From Deltaproteobacteria bacterium (GTDB lineage: Bacteria > Myxococcota > B64-G9), in NCBI GenBank assembly GCA_030591745.1, contig JAUVAM010000318.1:1-5488 (forward strand): a stretch of 5,488 nt of DNA, read 5' to 3'. The notes under the pieces were generated by a model. That model was not told where the DNA came from and made no database searches. It worked only from the letters and a program-made list of their open reading frames with translations. Shown here in pieces: positions 1-5,488 of the stretch (the stretch's first letter is position 1; every line of letters begins with the position of its first letter). Both the position numbers and the translations under genes were made by a program.

Positions 1-1511
1 GCGTATTCCAAGGTCATGGATACGCTCTGGCCTGGATCACATTCCGAAGACACATAACCCAAATCCCGATAATCGACCGGTGTGCCCAGGTTGGCATACC
101 CGCAAAGCCCGTCAGGGGCCTGGTCCGGATTGTCCTCCATGGCGGCCTTGTTCACCGCCGCCCAAAGTTTCTCCCCATCAGGCACATCAAAACCCTTACT
201 CAAAGCGTCTGCGATGATGGCCACGGCGTGGTTGCCGATCATCACGCGACTGTAGCCCGTGGCGTGCCAAGTGCATTTGGGCAGCCAACCACCCTGTTCA
301 TAAAGGTGCAGATAACTGGCCAGCACATGCTCCACCCGCTCGGGAGCCAAAAGCGTGGCCAGCGGATGGGCGGTGCGATAGGTATCCCATGCGCACCAGT
401 CGTCGGTGAAAAAACGAAAATCCTTCCCTGAAAAAACCTGTCCCTGGCCGTCCGCCCCGGAAAAAAACACGCCCCCGGCCTCGGTCAGGTCCGAGGGCTG
501 GAACAGACTGCGATACAAGGCCGTGGCAAAGGATCGGCGATCGGATTCACTGCCGCCTTCGATCTCCACTCGGCCGAGGAAGCAGGCCCAGGCCGCCGCA
601 GCCTGGTGCCGTATTTGCTCGAATGATCTGTCCGCCAACTCTTGATCATGATGAAGCTCGGCCTGCGTCTCATCCACAAAAGAGATACCCACTCGCACCA
701 GGACTTGCCGGGTGCCGGGTTCGAATTCCACCCAAGCACCGATCTTGCTACCCGTGGCCGAAGCCTGGCCCTCTTGCGCCACGCCCGTCGACGACCAGGT
801 TCCGAAAGAAGCAAAAGCCGGCTCAAAACTGGCGTGAAAATAGACACGACTTTGGCCGGTCAAATTGTCCGGCTCGCTCAGCAGAAGATCCAGCAGCGGA
901 TGGACGTTGTATTCCCCCATGCCCCGAATCAAGCCATCTTCGACATGCAGCCATCCCCCGCGAGACTCACCCCGGCTATGGCCCAGATCCAGAATTACAC
1001 GAGCCGGCTCCTGGGCCGGATAGGTATAACGATGCATGCCGCCGTGTGCGCTGGCCGTGAGTTCGGCCCGCACCCCGTAAGTTGACAGGCTCACCGCGTA
1101 GTATCCTGGTTCGGCGGCCTCGGACAAATGATTGTAATGGGAGGGTCGGCTGCTTGGGTCCAGGTTCAATTCGCCGGTGGTCGGCAAAAACAAAATATGG
1201 CTGTATCCATTGCCTCCGCCGCCGGGGCCCTCCAGGTGGGTGTGGCTGAACCCCTCGATGAAATCGCTTGCGTACTCATAAGCGTCCACACTAAAAGCCT
1301 CGACCACCGTGTCGGGGCTGAGCTTGACCATGCCATGCGGCATGAGCGCGCCGGGGATGGCGTTGCCCGAACCCAAGGTGCCGATGAAGGGATCCACGAA
1401 TGCGGCCATGTCTTGACCAGGCCCACCGCACCAGGGAAGCAGGCTCCTGTCGTTGTCCTCGCAGGCCGACAGCAAGCACAATCCGACAATCACCCCTAGC
1501 CACTTCTTCAT
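1..1511 (-). CDS. GH92-family glycosidase (alpha-mannosidase-like) lipoprotein, 3' end cut by window edge
   Basis: The frame is open from ATG 1511 to the left edge: 503 full codons, without a stop. Residues 1-17 form a lipoprotein signal peptide: Lys2-Lys3, a hydrophobic core, and lipobox LSAC with Cys17. Glu18 at +2 does not suggest inner-membrane retention, so an outer-membrane or surface location is inferred. GH92 hallmarks follow: VDPFIGTLGSGN (39-50), IPGALMPHGMVKLSPDT (52-68), GFSHTHLEGPG (87-97), FTDDWCAWDTYRTAHPL (368-384), GGWLPK (407-412), MIGNHAV (424-430) and SVSMTLEYA at the edge, where family members usually continue with a Tyr-Asp-Asp-Trp stretch. GH92 enzymes are usually about 700-780 residues and Ca2+-dependent exo-alpha-mannosidases acting on N-glycan or mannan chains; roughly 250 residues of the catalytic domain, with the catalytic Asp pair, are probably outside the window. 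The linkage cleaved cannot be told from here. The gene follows lgt by 19 bases with its own Shine-Dalgarno, so co-transcription is likely. Confidence 0.92.
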   Translation of the reverse strand, partial: MKKWLGVIVGLCLLSACEDNDRSLLPWCGGPGQDMAAFVDPFIGTLGSGNAIPGALMPHGMVKLSPDTVVEAFSVDAYEYASDFIEGFSHTHLEGPGGGGNGYSHILFLPTTGELNLDPSSRPSHYNHLSEAAEPGYYAVSLSTYGVRAELTASAHGGMHRYTYPAQEPARVILDLGHSRGESRGGWLHVEDGLIRGMGEYNVHPLLDLLLSEPDNLTGQSRVYFHASFEPAFASFGTWSSTGVAQEGQASATGSKIGAWVEFEPGTRQVLVRVGISFVDETQAELHHDQELADRSFEQIRHQAAAAWACFLGRVEIEGGSESDRRSFATALYRSLFQPSDLTEAGGVFFSGADGQGQVFSGKDFRFFTDDWCAWDTYRTAHPLATLLAPERVEHVLASYLHLYEQGGWLPKCTWHATGYSRVMIGNHAVAIIADALSKGFDVPDGEKLWAAVNKAAMEDNPDQAPDGLCGYANLGTPVDYRDLGYVSSECDPGQSVSMTLEY

Positions 1512-1518
1512 GAATTTT

Positions 1519-1526
1519 CTCCCCTC
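1519..1526 (-). promoter_or_regulatory. Ribosome binding site of the GH92 gene
   Basis: On the minus strand GAGGGGAG lies 7 bases before ATG 1511, in the 19-base gap after the lgt stop codon (TAG, 1531-1533). It fixes the start just ahead of the lipoprotein signal peptide and shows that the gene is translated independently within a shared transcript. Confidence 0.75.
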
Positions 1527-1530
1527 GGAT

Positions 1531-2400
1531 CTACTTGGTCTTCTTTTTCTTGCTGGTTTTCTTTGCCTCGGCCAAGGCCTCGGCCACGGCTTCGTCGGTG
1601 CGTGGACCGGACTTCAGCGACCAGATGACCAATCCCACCCCCAGGGCGAAAAAGGGTATGGACAAAAACTGCCCCATGGTCAAAGCCGAGTCCATCGAAA
1701 GGGTCTGATGGGCCTTGAAAAACTCGACGAAAAATCGTTGCAGAAAATAGGTGGAGAAAAAGACTCCAGCCAGCAACCAACGGGGGCGTTTTTCCCGACC
1801 CGCCAGGCGGTCGACCAAGACCAAAAGACCCAAGACGGCAAGCCCGATGGCCACCTCGTACAGCTGCGAAGGATGCCGGGCCACCAAGGGTTGGTCCACG
1901 CGAGGAAAACAAACAGCCCAAGAGACATCAGCTGGACGACCCAGAATCTCCGAGTTGAAGAAGTTGCCCACCCGAACCAGGGTGGCCCCCACGGCGGCTG
2001 AAAAACTGATCCGATCAAACATCTCGCCCATGGGCACTTTGCGGCGCCTGGCGTAGATGATCAGCGCCAGACAGAGGCCGATGGTGGCACCGTGGGAGGA
2101 AAGCCCGCTCAAGCCCCCACGCACATCGATGAGATACAGGGGGTGGGTCAGAATCCGATCGAACTCATAGAAGAAACGATGACCGAACCAGGCACCGAGC
2201 ACGATGCCGCCCATGGCCCAATACAAAAAATCAGCCGCGAGCTGAGCGCCTCGCCCCGAGCGCTTGAACTGCCAGTGCAAAAAGACCCAGCCGAGAATAA
2301 AAACCAGCAAAAAACTAAGTCCATAGTAGCGGATGGCGATCGGCCCCCAAATGTGCGCCAAAATCGGATCCACGTCCCAGACAAAACAGTTGGCTTCCAT
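1531..2400 (-). CDS. lgt: Prolipoprotein diacylglyceryl transferase Lgt
   Basis: Lgt is the inner-membrane enzyme that moves diacylglycerol from phosphatidylglycerol to the lipobox cysteine of prolipoproteins, the first step of lipoprotein maturation. The 289-residue length is close to the 291 of E. coli, and many key residues fall at or near the same numbers: Tyr26 (in RYYGL), His103 (in SSHGA), the signature RVGNFFNSEILG with Arg143, Asn146, Glu151 and Gly154, RHPSQLYE at 175-182, and Tyr218-x3-Arg222, matching the E. coli Tyr235/Arg239 pair. About seven hydrophobic segments are visible. The usual HGG reads HGA, a variant I recall from other Lgt proteins, so function should be intact. The C-terminus after residue 263 is an Ala/Glu-rich stretch ending in a lysine-rich tail (280-289), probably cytoplasmic. 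ATG 2400 is set by a near-perfect Shine-Dalgarno 9 bases upstream. It is first in a unit with the downstream GH92 lipoprotein gene. Confidence 0.98.
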   Translation of the reverse strand: MEANCFVWDVDPILAHIWGPIAIRYYGLSFLLVFILGWVFLHWQFKRSGRGAQLAADFLYWAMGGIVLGAWFGHRFFYEFDRILTHPLYLIDVRGGLSGLSSHGATIGLCLALIIYARRRKVPMGEMFDRISFSAAVGATLVRVGNFFNSEILGRPADVSWAVCFPRVDQPLVARHPSQLYEVAIGLAVLGLLVLVDRLAGREKRPRWLLAGVFFSTYFLQRFFVEFFKAHQTLSMDSALTMGQFLSIPFFALGVGLVIWSLKSGPRTDEAVAEALAEAKKTSKKKKTK

Positions 2401-2409
2401 GAAAAACCT

Positions 2410-2417
2410 ACCTCCTT
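2410..2417 (-). promoter_or_regulatory. Strong ribosome binding site of lgt
   Basis: AAGGAGGT on the minus strand is a full match to the anti-Shine-Dalgarno core, 9 bases before ATG 2400. It is the strongest such site in the window and supports the annotated lgt start. Confidence 0.85.
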
Positions 2418-2490
2418 AACTCTCACCGTTCACTATCACCCCTTGCCGCCCATGTTGAGGAAAATCATGGCCTGAGAGGAATCGTCGACC

Positions 2491-2520
2491 TTGCCCGAGG
2501 GTTATCCGAAGGCCTATGAT
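2491..2520 (+). promoter_or_regulatory. Candidate sigma70-type promoter of the ankyrin lipoprotein gene
   Basis: TTGCCC (2491-2496) and TATGAT (2515-2520) are separated by 18 bases. They match the TTGACA/TATAAT consensus at 4 and 5 of 6 positions. Transcription would start near 2527, just ahead of the Shine-Dalgarno at 2532-2541, giving a leader of about 27 bases. If right, the TTG at 2491 is part of the promoter and not a start codon. Confidence 0.4.
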
Positions 2521-2531
2521 GGGTACGGTTT

Positions 2532-2541
2532 AAGGAAGGAG
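2532..2541 (+). promoter_or_regulatory. Ribosome binding site of the ankyrin lipoprotein gene
   Basis: The purine-rich run AAGGAAGGAG lies 12 bases before ATG 2554. The spacing is slightly long, but together with the signal peptide that begins at 2554 it favours this ATG over the in-frame TTG at 2491. Confidence 0.6.
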
Positions 2542-2553
2542 AACGAAATAGAC

Positions 2554-3627
2554 ATGCCCCACCTTCAAACCAGAGCATGGAGTATTCCTGCTTTCTTTGG
2601 ATTCTTTTTCCTCATGGCTGGGGCCTGTCAGGAGCAAATCCCCAAACCGACTCGCCCCCTGCTGGAAGCGGCAGAGGCCGGCGACCTGGCCCAAGTACAA
2701 GCCCACATCCACCACAAAAGCAATCTGGAAGCCGAGAACCAATTCCGGATCAACGCCCTTCACAAAGCGATAATAGGCGGGGACCCGAAGGTCGTCCGGG
2801 CCCTGCTCGACGCTGGAGCAAAAATCGAAGCACGGGATATCAGCGGATACACCCCCCTGCTCCGTGCTCTGTACCTGGGCAAAAAAGACCTGGCTTGGCT
2901 GCTACTGAAACGAGGCGCCGATCCAAGCCAAACCAATAACTACGGTGAGCAAGCCCTGCACCTGGCCGCCAAGCAGGGTTACACCGCCATGTGCATCAAG
3001 CTGCTGAGCCGACCCGGCACGAAAGTGAACATCCAAAACCTGGCAGGATGGACGCCCCTGCACTTGGCCGTAAACAAAGGCCGGGCAGAAACGGTCAAGA
3101 TGCTGCTGGACAAACAAGCCAACCCCAACCTGGCCACGAGCAACGGGACCGTGCCCATGCATCGGGCGGTGGCAAGCTACGGCCCCATCGCCCGTTTGCT
3201 GCTCGACCACGGTGCCAAAGTGAATCGATACGACGCCCGGGGTCAAGGGGTCTTGTACTGGGCCGCGGGCCAAGACGATGTCGAGTTGCTTCGCAGGCTG
3301 TTGGAAAAAGGCGCGGATCCCAAAGCCCAAACCATTGTGGGCGATCAGCCCTTGCACCGGGCGGCCGTTTACGGTCTGGCGGCGATCATGCGCGTTCTGA
3401 TCGAAAAAGGCGCGGACATCCACGCTGCCAACAAAAAGGGAGAGCAGGCCCTTCACCTGGCTTACAAGGGTGCCCACGAAGAGGCCGCCAGGCTCTTGTT
3501 GGGTTTGGGTGCCAATCCCAAGGCCCGAACCAAGGCAGGCCAAACCCCGATGGACCTTGCCTACCATTCAGGCCACGGGGATCGCTTCCAGGGCTTGCCG
3601 GAACGCGTCAAGTCAAGCAAGCCTTGA
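2554..3627 (+). CDS. Ankyrin-repeat lipoprotein
   Basis: The product is 357 residues from ATG 2554. The frame extends to a TTG at 2491, but that start would put 21 polar residues before the signal peptide and has no ribosome site. Residues 1-25 are a lipoprotein signal peptide: Arg7, a Phe-rich hydrophobic core (11-22), and lipobox MAGAC with Cys25; Gln26 at +2 is compatible with outer-membrane sorting. After a short linker the rest (about 33-348) is a solenoid of some nine ankyrin units plus a capping helix, with recognisable TPLHLA and LLLxxGADPNxxx elements, for example GWTPLHLA at 165-172. There is no catalytic domain. Ankyrin solenoids bind proteins, so a periplasmic or outer-membrane scaffold, inhibitor or immunity-like role is possible; the partner is unknown. 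It diverges from lgt, whose product would lipidate it, and converges on the kinase gene with 15 bases between stop codons. Confidence 0.93.
   Translation: MPHLQTRAWSIPAFFGFFFLMAGACQEQIPKPTRPLLEAAEAGDLAQVQAHIHHKSNLEAENQFRINALHKAIIGGDPKVVRALLDAGAKIEARDISGYTPLLRALYLGKKDLAWLLLKRGADPSQTNNYGEQALHLAAKQGYTAMCIKLLSRPGTKVNIQNLAGWTPLHLAVNKGRAETVKMLLDKQANPNLATSNGTVPMHRAVASYGPIARLLLDHGAKVNRYDARGQGVLYWAAGQDDVELLRRLLEKGADPKAQTIVGDQPLHRAAVYGLAAIMRVLIEKGADIHAANKKGEQALHLAYKGAHEEAARLLLGLGANPKARTKAGQTPMDLAYHSGHGDRFQGLPERVKSSKP
2650..3597 (+). repeat. Tandem ankyrin repeat region (about nine units)
   Basis: The units have a period of about 33 residues (99 bases): a cap at residues 33-62, then units beginning near residues 64, 97, 130, 164, 197, 229, 262, 295 and 328, the last being a C-terminal cap. 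Unit 3 is one residue longer (SRPGTKVN in place of the usual xxGADVN turn) and unit 5 is one shorter. Unit 6 has lost the TPLH motif and reads GVLYWAA. DNA identity between units is low apart from short stretches such as GAAAAAGGCGCGGA, so the array is old rather than a recent expansion. Confidence 0.88.
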
Positions 3628-3645
3628 GGGCTTTGTCCGCCCTCA
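3625..3645. terminator. Hairpin shared by the two convergent genes
   Basis: TGAGGGC (3625-3631) and GCCCTCA (3639-3645) form a perfect 7-base-pair stem around a 7-base loop (TTTGTCC). The first three bases of each arm are the stop codon of one gene: TGA of the ankyrin gene on plus and TGA of the kinase on minus. Placed in a 15-base gap between convergent genes, it could act as a bidirectional transcription barrier. Neither side has a clear U-tract, so a classical intrinsic terminator is not shown. Confidence 0.45.
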
Positions 3646-5445
3646 CTTCAATTTGAAATAGAGCCGATTGATGGCCCGGTTGGCCTGCTCCAGCCTCCCA
3701 TCCACCACCTCGGTCAAAATGAGCTTGACCTGTGCCTCATGGGCCTGGGATTTGCCACTGCGCTCAATGGCCGACCGCAGTCGCTTGAGCTTTCGATCGA
3801 TGAAATCCCCGTCGATGCGCTGAGCCTGAAGCGCTCTTCCGTAACCCTGAGCGGCGGACATGGCCGCCCCTTCGTCCTGCGCCTTAAAGGCCTTGGCCCA
3901 AGCCCGTGCCTGGGCATCACAAGCCTGGCAGTCACCGGGTCGGACACCTCGCTTGGAGGCTTGTTTCCGCAGAGTTCGCCACCGGTCTCGCCAGACCTGT
4001 CGTACGGCCCGGCTCCAGCCCTTGGCAGCAGGTGTCACCTTGGCCACCTTGGTCACCTTGGTGACGGGGGGTCGTCGCTTCTTCTTCCTGTTCTTCTGAA
4101 TCTTCTTGACAGGTCTGGGCCTGGCCTCGGGCTCCTCGGCCAGCAAGCGATCCACCTCGGCCCAAGAATCGGGGACCGGCACCACAGGCACCTGTACGGG
4201 TTCCGGTACGGACTCTGGCACGGGCTCCACCGATGCAGGCTGAGGCAAAATCGCCTTCGTCTCCTCGGGTGGACGTATGGGCTCCGCATCCTGACCCAGC
4301 CATACCCATAATGTGCCCAAGGAAACCAAAATCCCCAAGGCCAGACCGAGCCCCAAGCCAAGCCGTCGGGACTTGGGCGGGGCCAGATCATCCAAAGACA
4401 TGGTGCCGGTCCTGCGGGCCGAGCCCCCCTCCAAAGCGCCCTTAAGGGCCACCATCGCCAAGGGGTCTTCGTCCAGCTTCTCTGCAGCCTCGGTGGATGG
4501 CAGGGCCGACCTCTTTTCGACAGGCTGAAGGACCCGCTCCACTTCAGCCGCTAAGGTGCCTGGCGGATCACTGCCGACCCGCACCAAGCCCAAGGCATCC
4601 AAAGCCGCCACCAGGGCCTCGGCGCTGACAAAACGGGCCTGTGGTTCTGGCCGCAGCAAGCGAGACAACAGGTCCTCCGTGGCCTGGTTCACCTCGGGGT
4701 TGAGCCCTCGGGCCGAACGCCACACCGGACGAGCCGCCGCCCGCATGAGTTCGAAGTCGGAGGGGCCCTGCAAATAGCGTTGCCCCGTAAGCAATTCGAA
4801 AAGCACCAGGCCCAAGGCGTAAAGGTCAGAAGTCGGACCCAAGACATCGCCCTTGGCCTGTTCCGGAGACAAATATTCCAGCTTGCCCTTGATCTGCCCC
4901 TGACGTGTTTGCAACTCATCGGTCAGGCCCTTGGCGATGCCAAAATCGCCCAGCTTCACGTCACCCTGAGCTGACAGCAGAATGTTATGCGGGTTCACGT
5001 CCCGGTGCACGATGGACAAGGCCCCACCCTGCTCGTCCTTCCTGCTGTGCAAATAGGCAAGGCCGCGACCCACCTCCCGCACGATCCAAACAGCCAGCCA
5101 CGGAGGAAGCCGCCGCCCGTCAGCCTGCAAGCGTTTCAACAGACGGGCCAAATCGCATCCGTCCACGTATTCGATACACATGAACAGCACCCCATCCACC
5201 TCCCCCAGTTCGTAGACTTGAACCAGGTTGCCGTGGTTGAGGTCGGCCATGATGCGGCTCTCTCGAAGGAACATCTTCCGAAATCGCCGGGTGCGGTTGA
5301 GTTCAGGCAGAATTTTTTTGATGGCCACGGTCTTGGAAAAATCATAGGGGCCGGTCAGCTCCGCTCGGTAGAGCTCAGCCATACCCCCCACGGCCAGCCG
5401 CTCAATCAGCTTGAAGCGTCCAAAACGCTGCGCCTCGTCCTTCAC
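3643..5445 (-). CDS. Transmembrane Ser/Thr protein kinase (Hanks/PknB type) with basic, Pro-rich periplasmic tail
   Basis: The 600-residue protein starts at GTG 5445. The N-terminal kinase domain (about 8-285) is complete: glycine loop LAVGGMAELY (17-26), ATP lysine Lys43 in VAIKK, alpha-C Glu62, catalytic loop HRDVNPHN (147-154) with Asp149 and Asn154, DFG 167-169, activation segment with Thr180 and GKLEYLSPEQ (187-196), Asp207 and Arg271. All catalytic residues are present, so it should be active. A juxtamembrane segment follows (286-360), then one transmembrane helix (about 362-384). The tail, predicted periplasmic, has a Pro/Val/Glu linker (398-426), a basic stretch (447-458, with KNRKKKRR), a Val-Thr-Lys repeat (461-471) and a helical region (475-600) with a CxxC pair at Cys506/Cys509. 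I do not recognise PASTA or any other named sensor domain. The start overlaps the upstream stop codon (GTGA) and lacks a Shine-Dalgarno, so translation is probably coupled to that gene. The kinase style is typical of myxobacteria. Confidence 0.95.
   Translation of the reverse strand: MKDEAQRFGRFKLIERLAVGGMAELYRAELTGPYDFSKTVAIKKILPELNRTRRFRKMFLRESRIMADLNHGNLVQVYELGEVDGVLFMCIEYVDGCDLARLLKRLQADGRRLPPWLAVWIVREVGRGLAYLHSRKDEQGGALSIVHRDVNPHNILLSAQGDVKLGDFGIAKGLTDELQTRQGQIKGKLEYLSPEQAKGDVLGPTSDLYALGLVLFELLTGQRYLQGPSDFELMRAAARPVWRSARGLNPEVNQATEDLLSRLLRPEPQARFVSAEALVAALDALGLVRVGSDPPGTLAAEVERVLQPVEKRSALPSTEAAEKLDEDPLAMVALKGALEGGSARRTGTMSLDDLAPPKSRRLGLGLGLALGILVSLGTLWVWLGQDAEPIRPPEETKAILPQPASVEPVPESVPEPVQVPVVPVPDSWAEVDRLLAEEPEARPRPVKKIQKNRKKKRRPPVTKVTKVAKVTPAAKGWSRAVRQVWRDRWRTLRKQASKRGVRPGDCQACDAQARAWAKAFKAQDEGAAMSAAQGYGRALQAQRIDGDFIDRKLKRLRSAIERSGKSQAHEAQVKLILTEVVDGRLEQANRAINRLYFKLK
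4033..4065 (-). repeat. Short Val-Thr-Lys coding repeat in the kinase tail
   Basis: Codons 461-471 of the kinase encode VTKVTKVAKVT from near-identical 9-base units (GTCACCAAG and variants). The repeat creates a 6+2+6 inverted repeat at 4052-4065. Such runs gain and lose units by slippage, so the linker length may vary between relatives. It continues the basic segment just after the Pro-rich linker. Confidence 0.6.
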
Positions 5446-5488
5446 TTGCCCAACCCATGTTTGCTCATCAAGCGATAGAAGGACTGCC
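5442..5488 (-). CDS. C-terminal end of an upstream gene, probably a Fis-type HTH regulator (partial)
   Basis: In the minus-strand frame ending at TGA 5444-5442 the last 14 codons read QSFYRLMSKHGLGK. This resembles the end of a Fis-type helix-turn-helix, where the recognition helix ends in patterns such as R-x-[TS]-[LF]-Y-x-L-[ML]-x-K-H-G-[LI]; such domains close many sigma54-dependent activators of myxobacteria and relatives. The frame stays open to the window edge and its stop overlaps the kinase GTG by four bases, a layout usual for genes in one operon. Fourteen residues are too few for a firm family call; it could be another HTH protein or unrelated. Confidence 0.5.
   Translation of the reverse strand, partial: QSFYRLMSKHGLGK

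Larger units (their letters stand above)
2401..2553. promoter_or_regulatory. Divergent intergenic region between lgt and the ankyrin lipoprotein gene
   Basis: These 153 bases separate two genes transcribed away from each other, so they must hold a promoter for each. On the plus strand a sigma70-like pair is visible (2491-2520). For lgt no convincing promoter is seen; the minus strand has only a weak GATAGT near 2432-2437 with no good -35 partner. An imperfect inverted repeat, ATCATGGCC (2464-2472) against GGCCTATGAT (2511-2520), differs by one inserted base and its right arm covers the -10 hexamer, so it could be an operator. The lgt leader also carries three GTGA-containing direct repeats (minus strand, 2423-2440). 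All of these are sequence observations without functional support. Confidence 0.6.

Noticed and set aside
485..1085. Open frames on both strands (485-847 minus, 623-1060 and 642-1085 plus) inside the GH92 region
   Set aside because: They are out of frame with the GH92 coding sequence, which shows family motifs along this whole stretch, and their translations have biased, motif-free composition.
2491..2553. Upstream TTG start for the ankyrin gene at 2491
   Set aside because: It would bury the lipoprotein signal peptide behind 21 polar residues and has no ribosome site. The TTG also falls in the likely -35 box, and ATG 2554 has a purine-rich site upstream.
2902..3656. 221-codon frames on each strand (2902-3567 minus and 2991-3656 plus) across the ankyrin gene
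   Set aside because: They are shadows of the repeated, GC-rich ankyrin codons. The ankyrin frame explains the sequence, and neither shadow has a recognisable domain.
4052..4065. Near-palindrome GTCACCTTGGTGAC as a possible operator
   Set aside because: It lies inside the kinase coding sequence and results from the Val-Thr-Lys codon repeat.
3739..5478. Long plus-strand frames (3739-4311 and 4987-5478) opposite the kinase
   Set aside because: The minus-strand kinase motifs are complete through 4987-5445, and the 3739-4311 frame is antisense to the kinase's transmembrane and tail region. No start signal or family motif supports either.
1..5488. tRNA, rRNA, CRISPR array, insertion sequence or phage genes
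   Set aside because: No repeat-spacer pattern, transposase motifs, terminal inverted repeats or RNA-gene signatures were seen by eye; nearly all bases lie in protein-coding genes.

Overview
The window looks like ordinary chromosomal DNA from a moderately GC-rich Gram-negative bacterium of the old deltaproteobacterial group (Myxococcota, Bradymonadota or a relative). The best clue is the Hanks-type kinase. Its glycine loop (VGGMAELYRAE), catalytic loop (HRDVNPHN), activation segment (GKLEYLSPEQ) and trailing transmembrane plus periplasmic tail are typical of the kinase families expanded in myxobacteria. Lgt and two lipobox-bearing proteins fit a bacterium that uses many lipoproteins. The lineage is an inference from sequence style, not from a marker gene.

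Layout. Bases 1-1511 (minus) hold the N-terminal two thirds of a GH92-family glycosidase lipoprotein that runs off the left edge. Bases 1531-2400 (minus) hold lgt, prolipoprotein diacylglyceryl transferase, 19 bases upstream of the GH92 gene and probably in the same transcript. Bases 2401-2553 are a divergent promoter region. Bases 2554-3627 (plus) encode a lipoprotein made almost wholly of ankyrin repeats. Bases 3643-5445 (minus) encode a 600-residue transmembrane Ser/Thr protein kinase, convergent with the ankyrin gene. The two stop codons lie in opposite arms of one small hairpin. Bases 5442-5488 (minus) are the last 14 codons of an upstream gene, probably a Fis-type helix-turn-helix regulator, overlapping the kinase start by four bases (GTGA).

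How the genes fit together. Lgt is flanked on both sides by predicted lipoproteins that it would modify: the GH92 enzyme in its own operon and the ankyrin protein across the divergent promoter. The regulator-kinase pair looks like a separate, translationally coupled signalling unit read in the same direction as lgt. No RNA genes, mobile elements, CRISPR arrays or phage genes were seen. Nearly all sequence is explained by five genes, and I see no clear sign of a wholly new system. The least explained parts are the kinase's periplasmic C-terminal region and the ankyrin lipoprotein.
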